Shown here piece by piece: positions 18,947 to 26,528 of a DNA stretch of 64,000 nucleotides (position 1 is the first letter of the stretch; each line of letters starts with the position of its first letter). Origin of the DNA: QHXW01 sp035297145 (GTDB lineage Bacteria > Acidobacteriota > Terriglobia > Bryobacterales > Bryobacteraceae); contig DATGZN010000096.1 of assembly GCA_035297145.1 (NCBI GenBank), positions 1 to 64,000 on the forward strand, read 5' to 3'. The position numbers were made by a program, and so were the translations under genes. The notes under the pieces were generated by a model. That model worked only from the letters and a program-made list of their open reading frames with translations. It searched no databases and was not told the origin of the DNA.

Positions 18947-18967
18947 TTGCGATTTTTAGGATCGCAA
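18947..18967 (+). promoter_or_regulatory. 5'-leader hairpin or operator
   Basis: TTGCGAT (18947-18953) and ATCGCAA (18961-18967) form a 7-bp inverted repeat around a 7-base loop, just after the expected transcription start. It could be an mRNA-stabilising hairpin or a repressor site. Confidence 0.55.
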
Positions 18968-18993
18968 AATTTGATGTTAGGGAGAATCAATCG

Positions 18994-19053
18994 ATGAAGA
19001 ACGCAACCAAGAAAGCTGCGAAGAAGAAAGCCGCCCCCAAGAAGAAAAAGTAG
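18994..19053 (+). CDS. 19-residue lysine/alanine-rich basic microprotein
   Basis: ATG 18994 to TAG 19051-19053 encodes 19 residues, ten of them Lys and five Ala, with one Pro near the end and no acidic residue, like the tail of histone H1 or of lysine-rich bacterial nucleoid proteins. AGGGAG at 18979-18984 lies nine bases upstream. The gene stands alone between a near-consensus promoter and a strong terminator, so it is a complete transcription unit. It may bind DNA or RNA, or act as a cationic peptide; no function is known to me. The codons are almost all AAG/AAA and GCx. An alternative is that the transcript is a small RNA and the peptide is incidental. Confidence 0.65.
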   Translation: MKNATKKAAKKKAAPKKKK

Positions 19054-19096
19054 TCCGGCGGCGTCCCGTAGCGGGACACCAAACGAGTTTGACTTG

Positions 19097-19126
19097 AGGC
19101 CCCGAAGTTTCGGGGCCTTTTCTTTT
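19097..19126 (+). terminator. Rho-independent terminator
   Basis: AGGCCCCGA and TCGGGGCCT form a 9-bp GC-rich stem with an AGTT loop (19097-19118), followed by TTTCTTTTT. The T-tract is on the plus side only, so it ends the lysine-rich peptide transcript 44 bases after its stop codon. Confidence 0.92.
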
Positions 19127-19150
19127 TGAGCCCGGTTTTATTGGGTGAAA

Positions 19151-20125
19151 TCACTTCTGCCCGCCCTTCCGCTGAATCAGTGTCCGGAACGTCTCCCCCA
19201 TCCCGAACAGAAGCTGCTTCAACTGCAAACGCCGCCGTTGTTCCTCCGCGGGCGACTCCGCCCGGAGCGCACGAGCGAATTGATCGGCCTCGCCGGCCTC
19301 GATGAGCGTGCGCCCGAGCGGCTCGAATGCGGCGGTTTCCAAGCCAACCGTCTTCCCGAACTCTTCCAGTGCCGAAAAGCAGACGTGCGCGGTGATGTCC
19401 TGCTCTCCCGGGTCCCCGAGTACACCTTCCAGAGCCTGATGGCGCCGGTAGCTCATCAATGTTCCAGCCGGGAAGCGCGCCAGTTCCGGGGCGGCATACC
19501 CGTAGTCGATGCTGAAAACGTATCCGGCGTCGAGCGCCCCTGAAATCCGGTCCAGCCATTCCAGCGATTTGAGTCCCGCCTCGAAAATATGTCCCTCGGT
19601 CAGCACGCGGAGATATGTCTTTCGATAACATTCCACTTCGTCGGGTGCGGGGCCGGCTTCGACCCAGGTGAAAAGTTCCCTGGTGAACCCCACGCGCAGC
19701 TCTTGCGCCGCCCCGCCGCGCATCACCGCCACATGAACCGGCAGCGAGTCAAAGAACTCGTTGGAGAAGATCACGCCCCGAATGCCCCCCGGCAGCTCGC
19801 CCGATCCGATCTCCACCGGCACGTACCGGAACTCACTCAGCGCCTCAACCATCTCGCCGCGCCCGGCGCCTAATTCCACAACTGTGAAGTCCTCCACGTC
19901 TTCCATTGCGCTCCGGAGGCGCCGAATGCGTTCCGCAACCAGGATGCCGAACACGGGCTGAAGCTGCTCGGCGGTGTAGAAATCACCTTTGACGCCGAAC
20001 GGGTCACGCGGCCGCCGGTAATAGCCCAACTCCGGGTGGTAGAGCGCCATCTCCATGAACCGGGCGAACGACATCGGCCCATCGCGGCGGATCTCGTCGC
20101 GCAAAATCTCTGCGAGCGGCGTCAT
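19151..20125 (-). CDS. MidA-like SAM-dependent methyltransferase (NDUFAF7 family)
   Basis: A 324-aa class I methyltransferase of the COG1565 family. Diagnostic motifs: FMEMALYHPELGYY near the N-terminus, GDFYTAEQLQPVFG, and the SAM-binding VVELGAGRGEM. Eukaryotic relatives methylate an arginine of respiratory complex I; in bacteria the substrate is unknown. The second half has DYGYAAPELARFPAGTLMSYRRHQ, typical of the family. It overlaps the upstream 94-aa gene by four bases (ATGA), so they are co-translated. ATG 20125 is the only start giving the conserved opening. Confidence 0.88.
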   Translation of the reverse strand: MTPLAEILRDEIRRDGPMSFARFMEMALYHPELGYYRRPRDPFGVKGDFYTAEQLQPVFGILVAERIRRLRSAMEDVEDFTVVELGAGRGEMVEALSEFRYVPVEIGSGELPGGIRGVIFSNEFFDSLPVHVAVMRGGAAQELRVGFTRELFTWVEAGPAPDEVECYRKTYLRVLTEGHIFEAGLKSLEWLDRISGALDAGYVFSIDYGYAAPELARFPAGTLMSYRRHQALEGVLGDPGEQDITAHVCFSALEEFGKTVGLETAAFEPLGRTLIEAGEADQFARALRAESPAEEQRRRLQLKQLLFGMGETFRTLIQRKGGQK

Positions 20126-20406
20126 GAATCGCGGCTTTGGGGAGTACGGATGAACATCTCGACCAGGTAATCGTGCAGGCAGTCGTAAAGATAGCGCTGC
20201 AAGGTCCAGGGGAACTGTGGATGATCGATATCGCGCGGATGCAGTGGCGCGTAATAAGTGTGCAGCCCGAGACTATTGTCTTTCAAACCGATCACCAACT
20301 CGATCGCGCCGTTCTTCTCCCGCGCCGAAAATTCCACCAGCGCATGCTCATAGCGCGCAAGCTCCGCGCGCACCTTGGACAAGGCCGGATTGTCCGCCGT
20401 CTCCAC
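20122..20406 (-). CDS. Small cytosolic protein coupled to the MidA-like gene
   Basis: A 94-aa protein starting at GTG 20406. The sequence has a helical N-terminus (LSKVRAELARYEHALVEF), a beta strand IELVIGLKDNSLGLHTYYAPLH and a C-terminal helix ending in LHDYLVEMFIRTP. The tyrosine- and histidine-rich middle is distinctive but I do not recognise the family. No signal peptide or membrane segment. The four-base overlap with the methyltransferase start suggests the two act together or are at least co-regulated. It diverges from the 203-aa gene across 27 bases. Confidence 0.72.
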   Translation of the reverse strand: METADNPALSKVRAELARYEHALVEFSAREKNGAIELVIGLKDNSLGLHTYYAPLHPRDIDHPQFPWTLQRYLYDCLHDYLVEMFIRTPQSRDS

Positions 20407-20433
20407 GCACCTATGCTAGCTTGAAATCGGCGC

Positions 20434-21045
20434 ATGCCTCTACCCGAGACCATCCGCGTAAAACTCAGCTCGGAAGCCGCCGATTACGTCTCGCTGACCC
20501 CTGTGGTGGTGCAGGAAATGCCGCTGCGCGATCTAGTGGAGCACATGCTTGGCGTCACCGGCAAGGACGAAGCCCGCGTCCGCGACCTGCTGTTCCGCGG
20601 GACGCTGGTGAGCGGCGCATCGCGCTTCCGCTGGACGGGCTGGGAGGCGGATATCGAAAGCGTCCGCGTCTTGCTCGCCGCCTTTCCCAATCCCGACCCC
20701 GCCCGCCCGTTCGTCGCCAGTCAATGCATACGCGTAGTGCTGCGCGGCCCACGCCAGCCCATCACGATTCCGCGCGAAGCGGGTATGCGCCGTGGCGTCG
20801 TCTCTCGCTTGTTGCGCCGCCAGAGCTTTTGGGACCATCTGATGTCGATCGCTGCATCCGGCGCCTCACACTACGGGGGGTACTCCTACCGCGACCGCGC
20901 CGACGTCTACCACCTGCCGCTCCCCGCCCCGGACTTGAAGCGTATTCGAGAAGCCGCGCGCTTGGTGGCCTACACAGCCCTCCAAGCCCAGATCCGGCAG
21001 TCGCCCATTGAGTCCGCGGAGCTGTACGTGGCGCGGAGGCAGTAA
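20434..21045 (+). CDS. Conserved-looking protein of unknown function
   Basis: A 203-aa soluble protein beginning MPLPETIRVKLSSEAADYVSLTPVV. Residues 25-60 form a helix-rich segment (MPLRDLVEHMLGVTGKDEARVRDLLFRGTLVSG-like), and the protein has strongly coding-like composition with many Arg and Leu. The later part has RRQSFWDHLMSIAASGASHYGGYSYRDRADVYHLPLP. No catalytic motif, signal peptide or membrane helix is seen. I do not recognise it. It diverges from the 94-aa gene and is followed by 198 bases that hold a small palindrome but no gene. Confidence 0.65.
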   Translation: MPLPETIRVKLSSEAADYVSLTPVVVQEMPLRDLVEHMLGVTGKDEARVRDLLFRGTLVSGASRFRWTGWEADIESVRVLLAAFPNPDPARPFVASQCIRVVLRGPRQPITIPREAGMRRGVVSRLLRRQSFWDHLMSIAASGASHYGGYSYRDRADVYHLPLPAPDLKRIREAARLVAYTALQAQIRQSPIESAELYVARRQ

Positions 21046-21130
21046 AAGCTGGCCGCCGCCGATCCCGCCAGGGCCCAAAGTCCGATAAGCCCTTTTCCGT
21101 GGCGTAATGCTGAAGGCAAACATGCAGGAA

Positions 21131-21146
21131 ATGCACTTGAGTGCAT
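21131..21146 (+). promoter_or_regulatory. Palindrome upstream of the receiver-domain gene
   Basis: ATGCAC and GTGCAT form a perfect 6-bp inverted repeat with a TTGA loop, followed by ATTTT. It may be a weak terminator for the 203-aa gene or an operator for the receiver gene 97 bases downstream. Confidence 0.4.
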
Positions 21147-21243
21147 ATTTTGCCGAAATCCGCCTGGCCAACCTAAGGCATGTTACCTGTTTGTATGCGG
21201 CGACGCACGTGCAATGCAAAAAGACGACTGTAGGGGTGAAATC

Positions 21244-21678
21244 ATGAGTGGTGCTCTCACAAGCAAGCTCGAAACCATTCTAGTGGTCGATGACGACAAC
21301 GCGGTTCTCACGACTGTGGTAGGGATCCTCGAACGCGCACAATTCCAGGTACTATCGGCTGCCAACGGAGTCGACGCAATTCGACTAGCGAAGGAAACGA
21401 AAGGGAAAATCGACATGCTCCTTTCCGATGTGGACATGCCCCTATTGTCGGGTCCGGACCTGGGCGAAACGCTGAAGACCGCGAGACCAGACATTCACGT
21501 GATGTTGATGTCAGGCGGACCGCACGGAAATCTACTGGTGCTCAATTACGGTTGGGCCTTCATTCAGAAGCCCATGGTGCCGGCGAAGCTGGTTCAAATG
21601 ATCACGGATGTATTGCACTCACCAAACCGGTCACAACTCGGCGGTCAGGAATTTGACAGCCGCCTGGACACTCGCTGA
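21244..21678 (+). CDS. Single-domain response regulator (receiver only)
   Basis: A 144-aa CheY-like receiver with no output domain. Acidic pocket residues are Asp16-18, the phosphoacceptor is Asp62 in LLSDVDMP, the switch Ser is in VMLMSGG, and the Lys is in FIQKPM. I choose ATG 21244 because AGGGG lies seven bases upstream and the receiver then begins normally; ATG 21214 would add ten residues. No histidine kinase is nearby, so it is an orphan that may relay phosphate or bind a partner. Confidence 0.88.
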   Translation: MSGALTSKLETILVVDDDNAVLTTVVGILERAQFQVLSAANGVDAIRLAKETKGKIDMLLSDVDMPLLSGPDLGETLKTARPDIHVMLMSGGPHGNLLVLNYGWAFIQKPMVPAKLVQMITDVLHSPNRSQLGGQEFDSRLDTR

Positions 21679-21854
21679 AGGAAGTCTCCGCATCCTCACT
21701 TCGCCTCACCAGGATGATTTCGTTTTTGGACGCTTCGGCAACTGTTTGAGTTCTGGTTGCACGCAGGACGGGCCGAACTAGCGCCGGTGTCTTACGAATG
21801 GGGCTGGGGCCTAGAGGTTATCGGACACTGGAAACGCGCTACTCGGAAACGTTC

Positions 21855-22110
21855 CTAACCAGAGTCCTCGACGTCTTCACTCTTTCGCAGCCCGCTCCAA
21901 CTCCGCAATACAGTAAACCTCTGGCCGTCGAGTTCGAAGGAAATTGGTGCGGATGCTCCCCTTCGGCCCTGGGCAGCCCTCGACATTGCGGAACTCCGAC
22001 AGACGGCGCGAGTTCTTGAACACCGTTAGATAGAAATCGACCGCCTCTTCGGCATTCGAGTCAAACCAGAGAAACGGCGTGATGCGAGGAAACTCCTGGA
22101 GAGTACTCAT
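21855..22110 (-). pseudogene. Frameshifted, truncated PhnB/VOC-family remnant
   Basis: The first 59 codons read as a PhnB-type VOC protein (ITPFLWFDSNAEEAVDFYLTVFKN, then CPGPKGSIRTNF). The frame then slips: the current frame runs RTRRPEV and stops at 21877, while the neighbouring frame continues the family as FELDGQRFTVLRS and stops at 21855-21857. Intact relatives have roughly 140-160 residues, so at least half is also missing. One indel near 21937-21945 explains the slip. No function is expected. Confidence 0.8.
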
Positions 22111-22128
22111 GCAATTATTTTGGCACCC

Positions 22129-23106
22129 CTATGACGCCGCAGTTCGCCGCTTGCGTACTTCGTCCAACGTGACGGCCAGAATGATCACCGCGCCGATGAT
22201 GGCTTGCTGCAAATAAGGCGATACGCCCAGCAGATCGCTGCCGTTCGAGAGTAGTCCCATGATGAAGGCGCCGACCAGCGTCCCCATCACGCTGCCCTCG
22301 CCGCCTTGCAAGCTGCCGCCGCCGATCACCACCGCGGCGATGGCTTGCAGTTCGTACCCCTGGCCCGCCGTCGGCTGCCCGGTCATGAGGCGGGAGGCTT
22401 CGATCATACCGGCAAGACCAGTGAGCATTCCGCCGATGGCGTAAACCGCTGTTGTGTGAAACTTCACTGGAATTCCCGCGTAAACCGCCGCCTCGCGGTT
22501 GCTGCCGATCGCGAAGGTGTAGCGGCCCAATCGCGTATGCTCCAGCAAAATGTGGGTGACGGCTGCGCACGCGACTAAAATCCACAGAACAAACGGGACG
22601 CCCAGCAGGTTGCCCTCTCCCATGTAGGAAAACTGCTGTGGGATTTGGTGCACAGGCAGTCCATTGGTGATGATCAGCGTTGTACCGCGAAATATGCCGA
22701 GCGTGCCCAGCGTGACGATGAACGGCTGAATGCGAAGCTGCGTGATCATCAATCCGTTGGCAAGCCCACAGCCCAAGCCCGTGAGGATTCCCACCAGGAC
22801 GCCAACGGGAATCGATAAGCCTTTTTCCATCGCCATGGTGCCCACTACGCCGCCCATGGCTAGAATCGCGCCTACGGAGAGATCGATGCCACCGGTAATG
22901 ATGATCATGGTCATTCCCAAGGCCATGATGTTGATCACCGCGGTCTGCCGGACCACGCTCGAAAGATTAGTGCTGGTGAAAAAGTTCGGCGACGCGATCG
23001 TCAGCGCCACGAAAAGAACAATCAGGCTCAGGAACGGGAGCAGGCGTTGCAACACGATCCGGTCGCGGCGGCTTTTCGCCGGCACTGCGGCCGCCACCTC
23101 ACTCAT
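22129..23106 (-). CDS. rbsC: Sugar ABC transporter permease, RbsC-like
   Basis: Inner-membrane subunit of a ribose/autoinducer-type ABC importer. The 325-aa protein has eight to ten hydrophobic segments and the family's ITGGIDLSVGAILAMGGV motif, the QPFIVTLGTLGIFRG segment and the loop GSNREAAVYAGIPV that contacts the ATPase. Its ATG overlaps the rbsA stop by four bases. Together with RbsA it makes a full transmembrane channel, but the periplasmic binding protein that gives specificity is not encoded adjacent, so the sugar is unknown; the symbol reflects family only. Confidence 0.9.
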   Translation of the reverse strand: MSEVAAAVPAKSRRDRIVLQRLLPFLSLIVLFVALTIASPNFFTSTNLSSVVRQTAVINIMALGMTMIIITGGIDLSVGAILAMGGVVGTMAMEKGLSIPVGVLVGILTGLGCGLANGLMITQLRIQPFIVTLGTLGIFRGTTLIITNGLPVHQIPQQFSYMGEGNLLGVPFVLWILVACAAVTHILLEHTRLGRYTFAIGSNREAAVYAGIPVKFHTTAVYAIGGMLTGLAGMIEASRLMTGQPTAGQGYELQAIAAVVIGGGSLQGGEGSVMGTLVGAFIMGLLSNGSDLLGVSPYLQQAIIGAVIILAVTLDEVRKRRTAAS

Positions 23107-24599
23107 CGGATCTCCTCGCTAACGGTCTCCAGGGCTGCGTACCGCATGATCTCTTCCTGCGTCGTGCGGCCCGGCAGCTCGGCCGTGATTCTCCCCTCGC
23201 GCATCACCAGGATCCGGTCCGCCACTTGCAGCAGCTCCGGCATTTCCGAACTCACCATCAGGATCGCGGCACCCGACTGCGCCAGTTCGTGCATCAGGCT
23301 GAAAACTTCCACCTTCGCGCCCACATCGATGCCGCGAGTTGGTTCATCGAACAGGAAAACGCGCGCCTGGCGGAACAGCCACTTGGCGATCACCACCTTT
23401 TGCTGATTACCGCCGCTCAAGCGTCCGCACAATTGACGATGTGAGCTGGCCCGGATGCGTAGACGCCCGATGAAATCCGCCGCTGCTGAGCTTTGCGCCG
23501 CTCCGTCCAGCAAACCGAAACGACTGATGCGGCGGACATTGGCAAGTGTAATGTTATGTGCGATCGGCAGGCGTAAAGCGAGGCCGGTGATCTGCCGGTC
23601 CTCTGTAATCAGCGCGATGCCCGCAGCTACCGCCTCCTGCGGCGATCTCAACCTGACTTCGCGCCCGGAAACGAAAACTCTACCTGAATCAATGGGATCC
23701 ACTCCGAACAACGCGCGGCACAGCTCCGTCCGTCCCGCGCCCATCAGCCCGGCCATGCCGACGATCTCGCCCGCACGCAGCGAAAGTGAAATATCGTGTA
23801 ATTGTCCTTTTTGATTGACACGCTCGACGCGTAGCAGCTCGTCGCCGGGTGGGAGTGGGTCGCGATGGTAGATGGTCGAGACCTCGCGTCCTACCATGTG
23901 CTGGATGATGCGATCGGTGGTTAGCTCCGCAAGTGCGCTGTTGTGAACAGTTTTTCCATCGCGAAGGATCGTGACCCGGTCGCCGACCGATTGCAATTCG
24001 TCCAGCCTGTGGGTAATGTAGATGACTCCGACATTCCGCTCCCGCAACGTCTTCACAATGCGAAAGACCTCGGTTGTTTCGGCGCCGGAGAGCGACGAGG
24101 TGGGCTCATCGAAAATTACCAGACTCGAGCCGTGCAGGATCGCCCGGCAGATTTCCACCAGTTGCTTGCCTGCGGGAGTTAGCTTTTCGACACGCCACTC
24201 GGCGCGGAGCGGGAATTGATGGTCTGCAATCAGCCGGTTAGCGGCCTCCATCATGCGCTGCCGCCGCACCCACCCGAACGGAAGCCGCTCTTCGCGCCCC
24301 AAATAAAGATTTTCGGCGACGGTTAAGTGCGGAGCGAGTAGCGACTCCTGGTGGACCATCGAGATCCCGATGGCCGCGGCTTCAGCGGGATTTTTCAGGT
24401 GCACTTCGCGGCCATTCCACAACATCTGGCCGCCGTCACGCTCGACGATCCCCGCTATGATCTTCATGAGCGTGGACTTACCGGCGCCGTTCTCGCCAAG
24501 AAGCAGATGCACCTCACCAGCCTCGACCGCAAGGGATCCATCGGCCAGTGCGGCAACACCACCGTATTGTTTCTGGATGTGCTGGAGGTCTAAAAGCAC
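23103..24599 (-). CDS. rbsA: Sugar ABC transporter ATPase, RbsA/MglA-like
   Basis: A 498-aa double-cassette ATPase that powers pentose or galactoside import. The first cassette has a normal Walker A (GENGAGKST) and signature; the second has the degenerate GLMGAGRTE expected in this family and a later LSGGNQQKVVIAKWLFRQ signature. The start at GTG 24599 gives MLLDLQHIQKQYGG; no Shine-Dalgarno precedes it. The U-tract of the putative large RNA ends 22 bases upstream, so RbsA translation may depend on that leader. Substrate cannot be named. Confidence 0.9.
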   Translation of the reverse strand: MLLDLQHIQKQYGGVAALADGSLAVEAGEVHLLLGENGAGKSTLMKIIAGIVERDGGQMLWNGREVHLKNPAEAAAIGISMVHQESLLAPHLTVAENLYLGREERLPFGWVRRQRMMEAANRLIADHQFPLRAEWRVEKLTPAGKQLVEICRAILHGSSLVIFDEPTSSLSGAETTEVFRIVKTLRERNVGVIYITHRLDELQSVGDRVTILRDGKTVHNSALAELTTDRIIQHMVGREVSTIYHRDPLPPGDELLRVERVNQKGQLHDISLSLRAGEIVGMAGLMGAGRTELCRALFGVDPIDSGRVFVSGREVRLRSPQEAVAAGIALITEDRQITGLALRLPIAHNITLANVRRISRFGLLDGAAQSSAAADFIGRLRIRASSHRQLCGRLSGGNQQKVVIAKWLFRQARVFLFDEPTRGIDVGAKVEVFSLMHELAQSGAAILMVSSEMPELLQVADRILVMREGRITAELPGRTTQEEIMRYAALETVSEEIR

Positions 24600-24620
24600 C
24601 GGAAGGGAACTAGTTTACAT

Positions 24621-25228
24621 AAAAAAAGGTTCCAAGTGACCCACATTCCAGCCGCGCTCCGCACCGGCATGCCCGGTCGAAAACTTGCAAACATGACTCC
24701 CGAAGCGTCGTCTTTTCGGCTCCCCGCCCCCTGTTTTTCTCAAGATGCGGATCAAAGCTTCAAAGCCCGCCTGCTAGGCTGTCCTGCTTGGGACCGGCGT
24801 TTCGAAAGGCCTTTCGCTCACTCACTGCCGCTTCCCGTTTCCAGGTTGCTGCTGCGAGGTCAAAGCTCCCGGCTTATTTCTTCAACGCCACGCTGAAACT
24901 TTCCTCAGGCCCGTTCGATCCACTGCTCCTCCGCTCAATCCGGATTCTCCGGTTTGGGCGGGATCATCGCAATGAACCCGTTGCCCGATTCATTTTCCCG
25001 CGTTTCACGCGGATACTGAACCTCCACTCCCCTCCAGGGATTTTTACGTCCCCTTGCAGATCGCAGCGTTCGATTCAGCCTTCCGCTCGAAAGCCCACCT
25101 GTGTGAGTTGCCCGATTCCCTTTCGCTCCCCGCAGGCGTTTCGCTATTAACAATCAGCCTGCGGATCATCGTTCCAGGTTCGCTACGCATCACCAAGTTC
25201 GACTGTTCCGTGAACCTCTTGGAACCTT
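24621..25228 (-). ncRNA. Putative large structured non-coding RNA (about 600 nt)
   Basis: No protein gene fits here, yet the minus strand shows ordered structure. An 11-bp helix can close the whole block: 25218-25228 with 24626-24636. The distal strand runs into seven U (24621-24627). Inside lie an 8-bp stem (25130-25137 with 25157-25164), a 6-bp stem with GAA triloop (24998-25012), a 5-bp stem with GAA triloop (24940-24952), stems at 24663-24677, 24781-24794 and 25205-25215, and a 14-base palindrome at 24803-24816. The 12-mer GTTGCCCGATTC occurs twice (24980-24991, 25107-25118). A promoter at 25233-25261 would start transcription at the closing helix. It lies just upstream of rbsA, so it is either an independent RNA or a long leader. 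Not RNase P, tmRNA or a group II intron by eye. Confidence 0.6.
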
Positions 25229-25232
25229 AGTC

Positions 25233-25261
25233 ATCATGCCCCCGAAGCCCGATTACGTCAA
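25233..25261 (-). promoter_or_regulatory. Promoter for the putative large RNA
   Basis: On the minus strand TTGACG (25261-25256) is followed after exactly 17 bases by CATGAT (25238-25233). The expected start lies at 25226-25227, the first bases of the 11-bp closing helix. Confidence 0.55.
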
Positions 25262-25404
25262 ACGAAATCTGTGTGGTCGAGAAGGTTTTCCTCAAGATTG
25301 TTCTCGTGTGATTTCATGCCATTAGCGGCACACGCGCGTGGAGTCCCGGTGGAAAAGTTGAGAGCCGGCGTGGAAAAAACAGAATGGAGATGACGTGTTG
25401 CGAA

Positions 25405-25797
25405 TCAGCTCAGAATCTCGAACCCGGCGGTTCGGAAATGGCGGTCAAACGTAAAAGCCTTCTTGATGTTCAGGCGGCGCATGATGGCGAAGCTGGCGCA
25501 ATCGATGGGGTTCGCGCCGGAGCCGCCCCAGCGGTGGAAGAGGTCCCAGGCCTCGGATTGGAGCACGGGATCTACGTGAATGATTTGGGTATCGGATTCC
25601 TTACGAATGGCGGCCAGCCAGGCGAGAGCGGTTGAAAACAAGCCTCGCGCCTGCAGCAACGAAGCGGTCTCGTCCACTACTAACGAGGACGTGACGGCAC
25701 GAAAGTCGCCGCGGCCGGCCCTCTCGGCTACATCAAACCACTGGTCGCGGGGCACCAGAAAGGCGATGTAGTAGCCACTGTCGATGAATACGGTCAC
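25405..25797 (-). CDS. vapC: PIN-domain toxin, VapC family
   Basis: A 130-aa PIN ribonuclease, probably cleaving tRNA or rRNA when freed from its antitoxin. The acidic residues of the active site are visible: Asp6 in FIDSGYY, Asp/Glu in SSLVVDETASLL, Asp in PIDCASFAIM and Asp in FTFDRHF. The length is usual for VapC. It begins at GTG 25797, overlapping the antitoxin stop by four bases (GTGA). The 176 bases between its stop and the RNA gene promoter hold nothing I recognise. Confidence 0.9.
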   Translation of the reverse strand: MTVFIDSGYYIAFLVPRDQWFDVAERAGRGDFRAVTSSLVVDETASLLQARGLFSTALAWLAAIRKESDTQIIHVDPVLQSEAWDLFHRWGGSGANPIDCASFAIMRRLNIKKAFTFDRHFRTAGFEILS

Positions 25798-26045
25798 TTG
25801 TAGAGAATTTCGTCAACCCTGGATGCAAGATCGGTATCCGGGATGTCCACACGCAGTTTCTTCATCCAGTCGAGCGGCCCGGCTTTTCGCTTCCTGGATT
25901 TTAATTCGCGCAACCTATCTTCCATGGTTTCGCGGATGAACTGCGCCAATGGAATTTTGAGACGGGCGGCCGTGCTCCGCATCTCTTCGGCGAGAGGCTC
26001 GGGCAACGTGATTTGGTATTTCACGCTCAAATCATCATTATACAC
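25794..26045 (-). CDS. vapB: Ribbon-helix-helix-like antitoxin, VapB type
   Basis: Short DNA-binding antitoxin of the VapC gene that follows. The VKYQITLPEPLAEEMRS region is a beta strand and helix typical of RHH proteins, and the C-terminus (MKKLRVDIPDTDLASRVDEILYK) should wrap around the toxin. The open frame begins at GTG 26045 (83 aa), but a TATAAT hexamer at 26042-26037 overlaps that start; a second GTG at 26024 would place the strand at the N-terminus and give about 76 aa. Either is possible. The upstream GNAT gene ends only nine bases away. Confidence 0.8.
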   Translation of the reverse strand: MYNDDLSVKYQITLPEPLAEEMRSTAARLKIPLAQFIRETMEDRLRELKSRKRKAGPLDWMKKLRVDIPDTDLASRVDEILYK

Positions 26046-26054
26046 ATAGATGGA

Positions 26055-26528
26055 TCATGATGCTTTGGTCGCCACCGAGGTCTTTGCGAAAAACGGCTCC
26101 TGGACTTTGCGCATGAGGCGCACGTTGCGCAATGCGGCTTTGAATCCACACTTTTCGTAAAAGGGCACCATCTCGTCGCGGCAGCAGAGCTCCAGGTGTT
26201 CGACGAACAATAGCGCCGGATGCGCGGTAATTGCCTCCTGAAGCATTTTTCTGAGCCGGATATCGCGATTGCTCCGCTCGACCATGACGTCGAGGATAAC
26301 GGCTTTGTAGACGAAATCGGTGAGGACACGCGCGAACGCGACGAGCCGGCCGGTTTCCGAATCGCAGAACGCGAAGATCAGGTCTGAGTGCTCGATCGCG
26401 CGCCTTACGTCTTCGAGCCTCCTGCCGCTGCTACACGATTCCCCCTGATACATGCGCCAGAGCTGCTCGATGTGCTCGCTGGTGAGGCGGCTGACGAATT
26501 GCAGTTTGGATTCGAAGAACGCGGTCAT
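26055..26528 (-). CDS. GNAT-family N-acetyltransferase
   Basis: A 157-aa acetyl-CoA-dependent transferase. I start it at ATG 26528, which overlaps the peptidase stop by four bases and removes an implausible 58-residue extension. The FAFCDSETGRLVAFARVLTD and AVILDVMVERSNRDIRLRKMLQEAI segments give the GNAT beta-strands and the helix that holds CoA; the usual RxxGxG/A loop is replaced by RSNRDIRLRK, so it is a divergent member. VPFYEKCGFKA near the end is the common GNAT beta-6 motif. Substrate unknown; being coupled to an M20 peptidase, it may acetylate a peptide or amine product. Confidence 0.82.
   Translation of the reverse strand: MTAFFESKLQFVSRLTSEHIEQLWRMYQGESCSSGRRLEDVRRAIEHSDLIFAFCDSETGRLVAFARVLTDFVYKAVILDVMVERSNRDIRLRKMLQEAITAHPALLFVEHLELCCRDEMVPFYEKCGFKAALRNVRLMRKVQEPFFAKTSVATKAS

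Noticed and set aside
18987..19631. Minus-strand open frame covering the lysine-rich peptide unit
   Set aside because: Overlaps the MidA gene in another frame and crosses a strong terminator.
24636..25153. Short open frames on both strands in the structured block (24636-24896 plus, 24788-25150 plus, 24935-25153 minus)
   Set aside because: Arg/Pro/Ser-rich, no start signals and no family; the structural features fit an RNA gene better.
24621..25228. RNase P RNA, tmRNA or group II intron as an identity for the structured block
   Set aside because: A GAGGAAAG element occurs but not the other conserved RNase P regions; there is no tRNA-like 3' end for tmRNA; no GUGYG 5' end or domain V hairpin for a group II intron.
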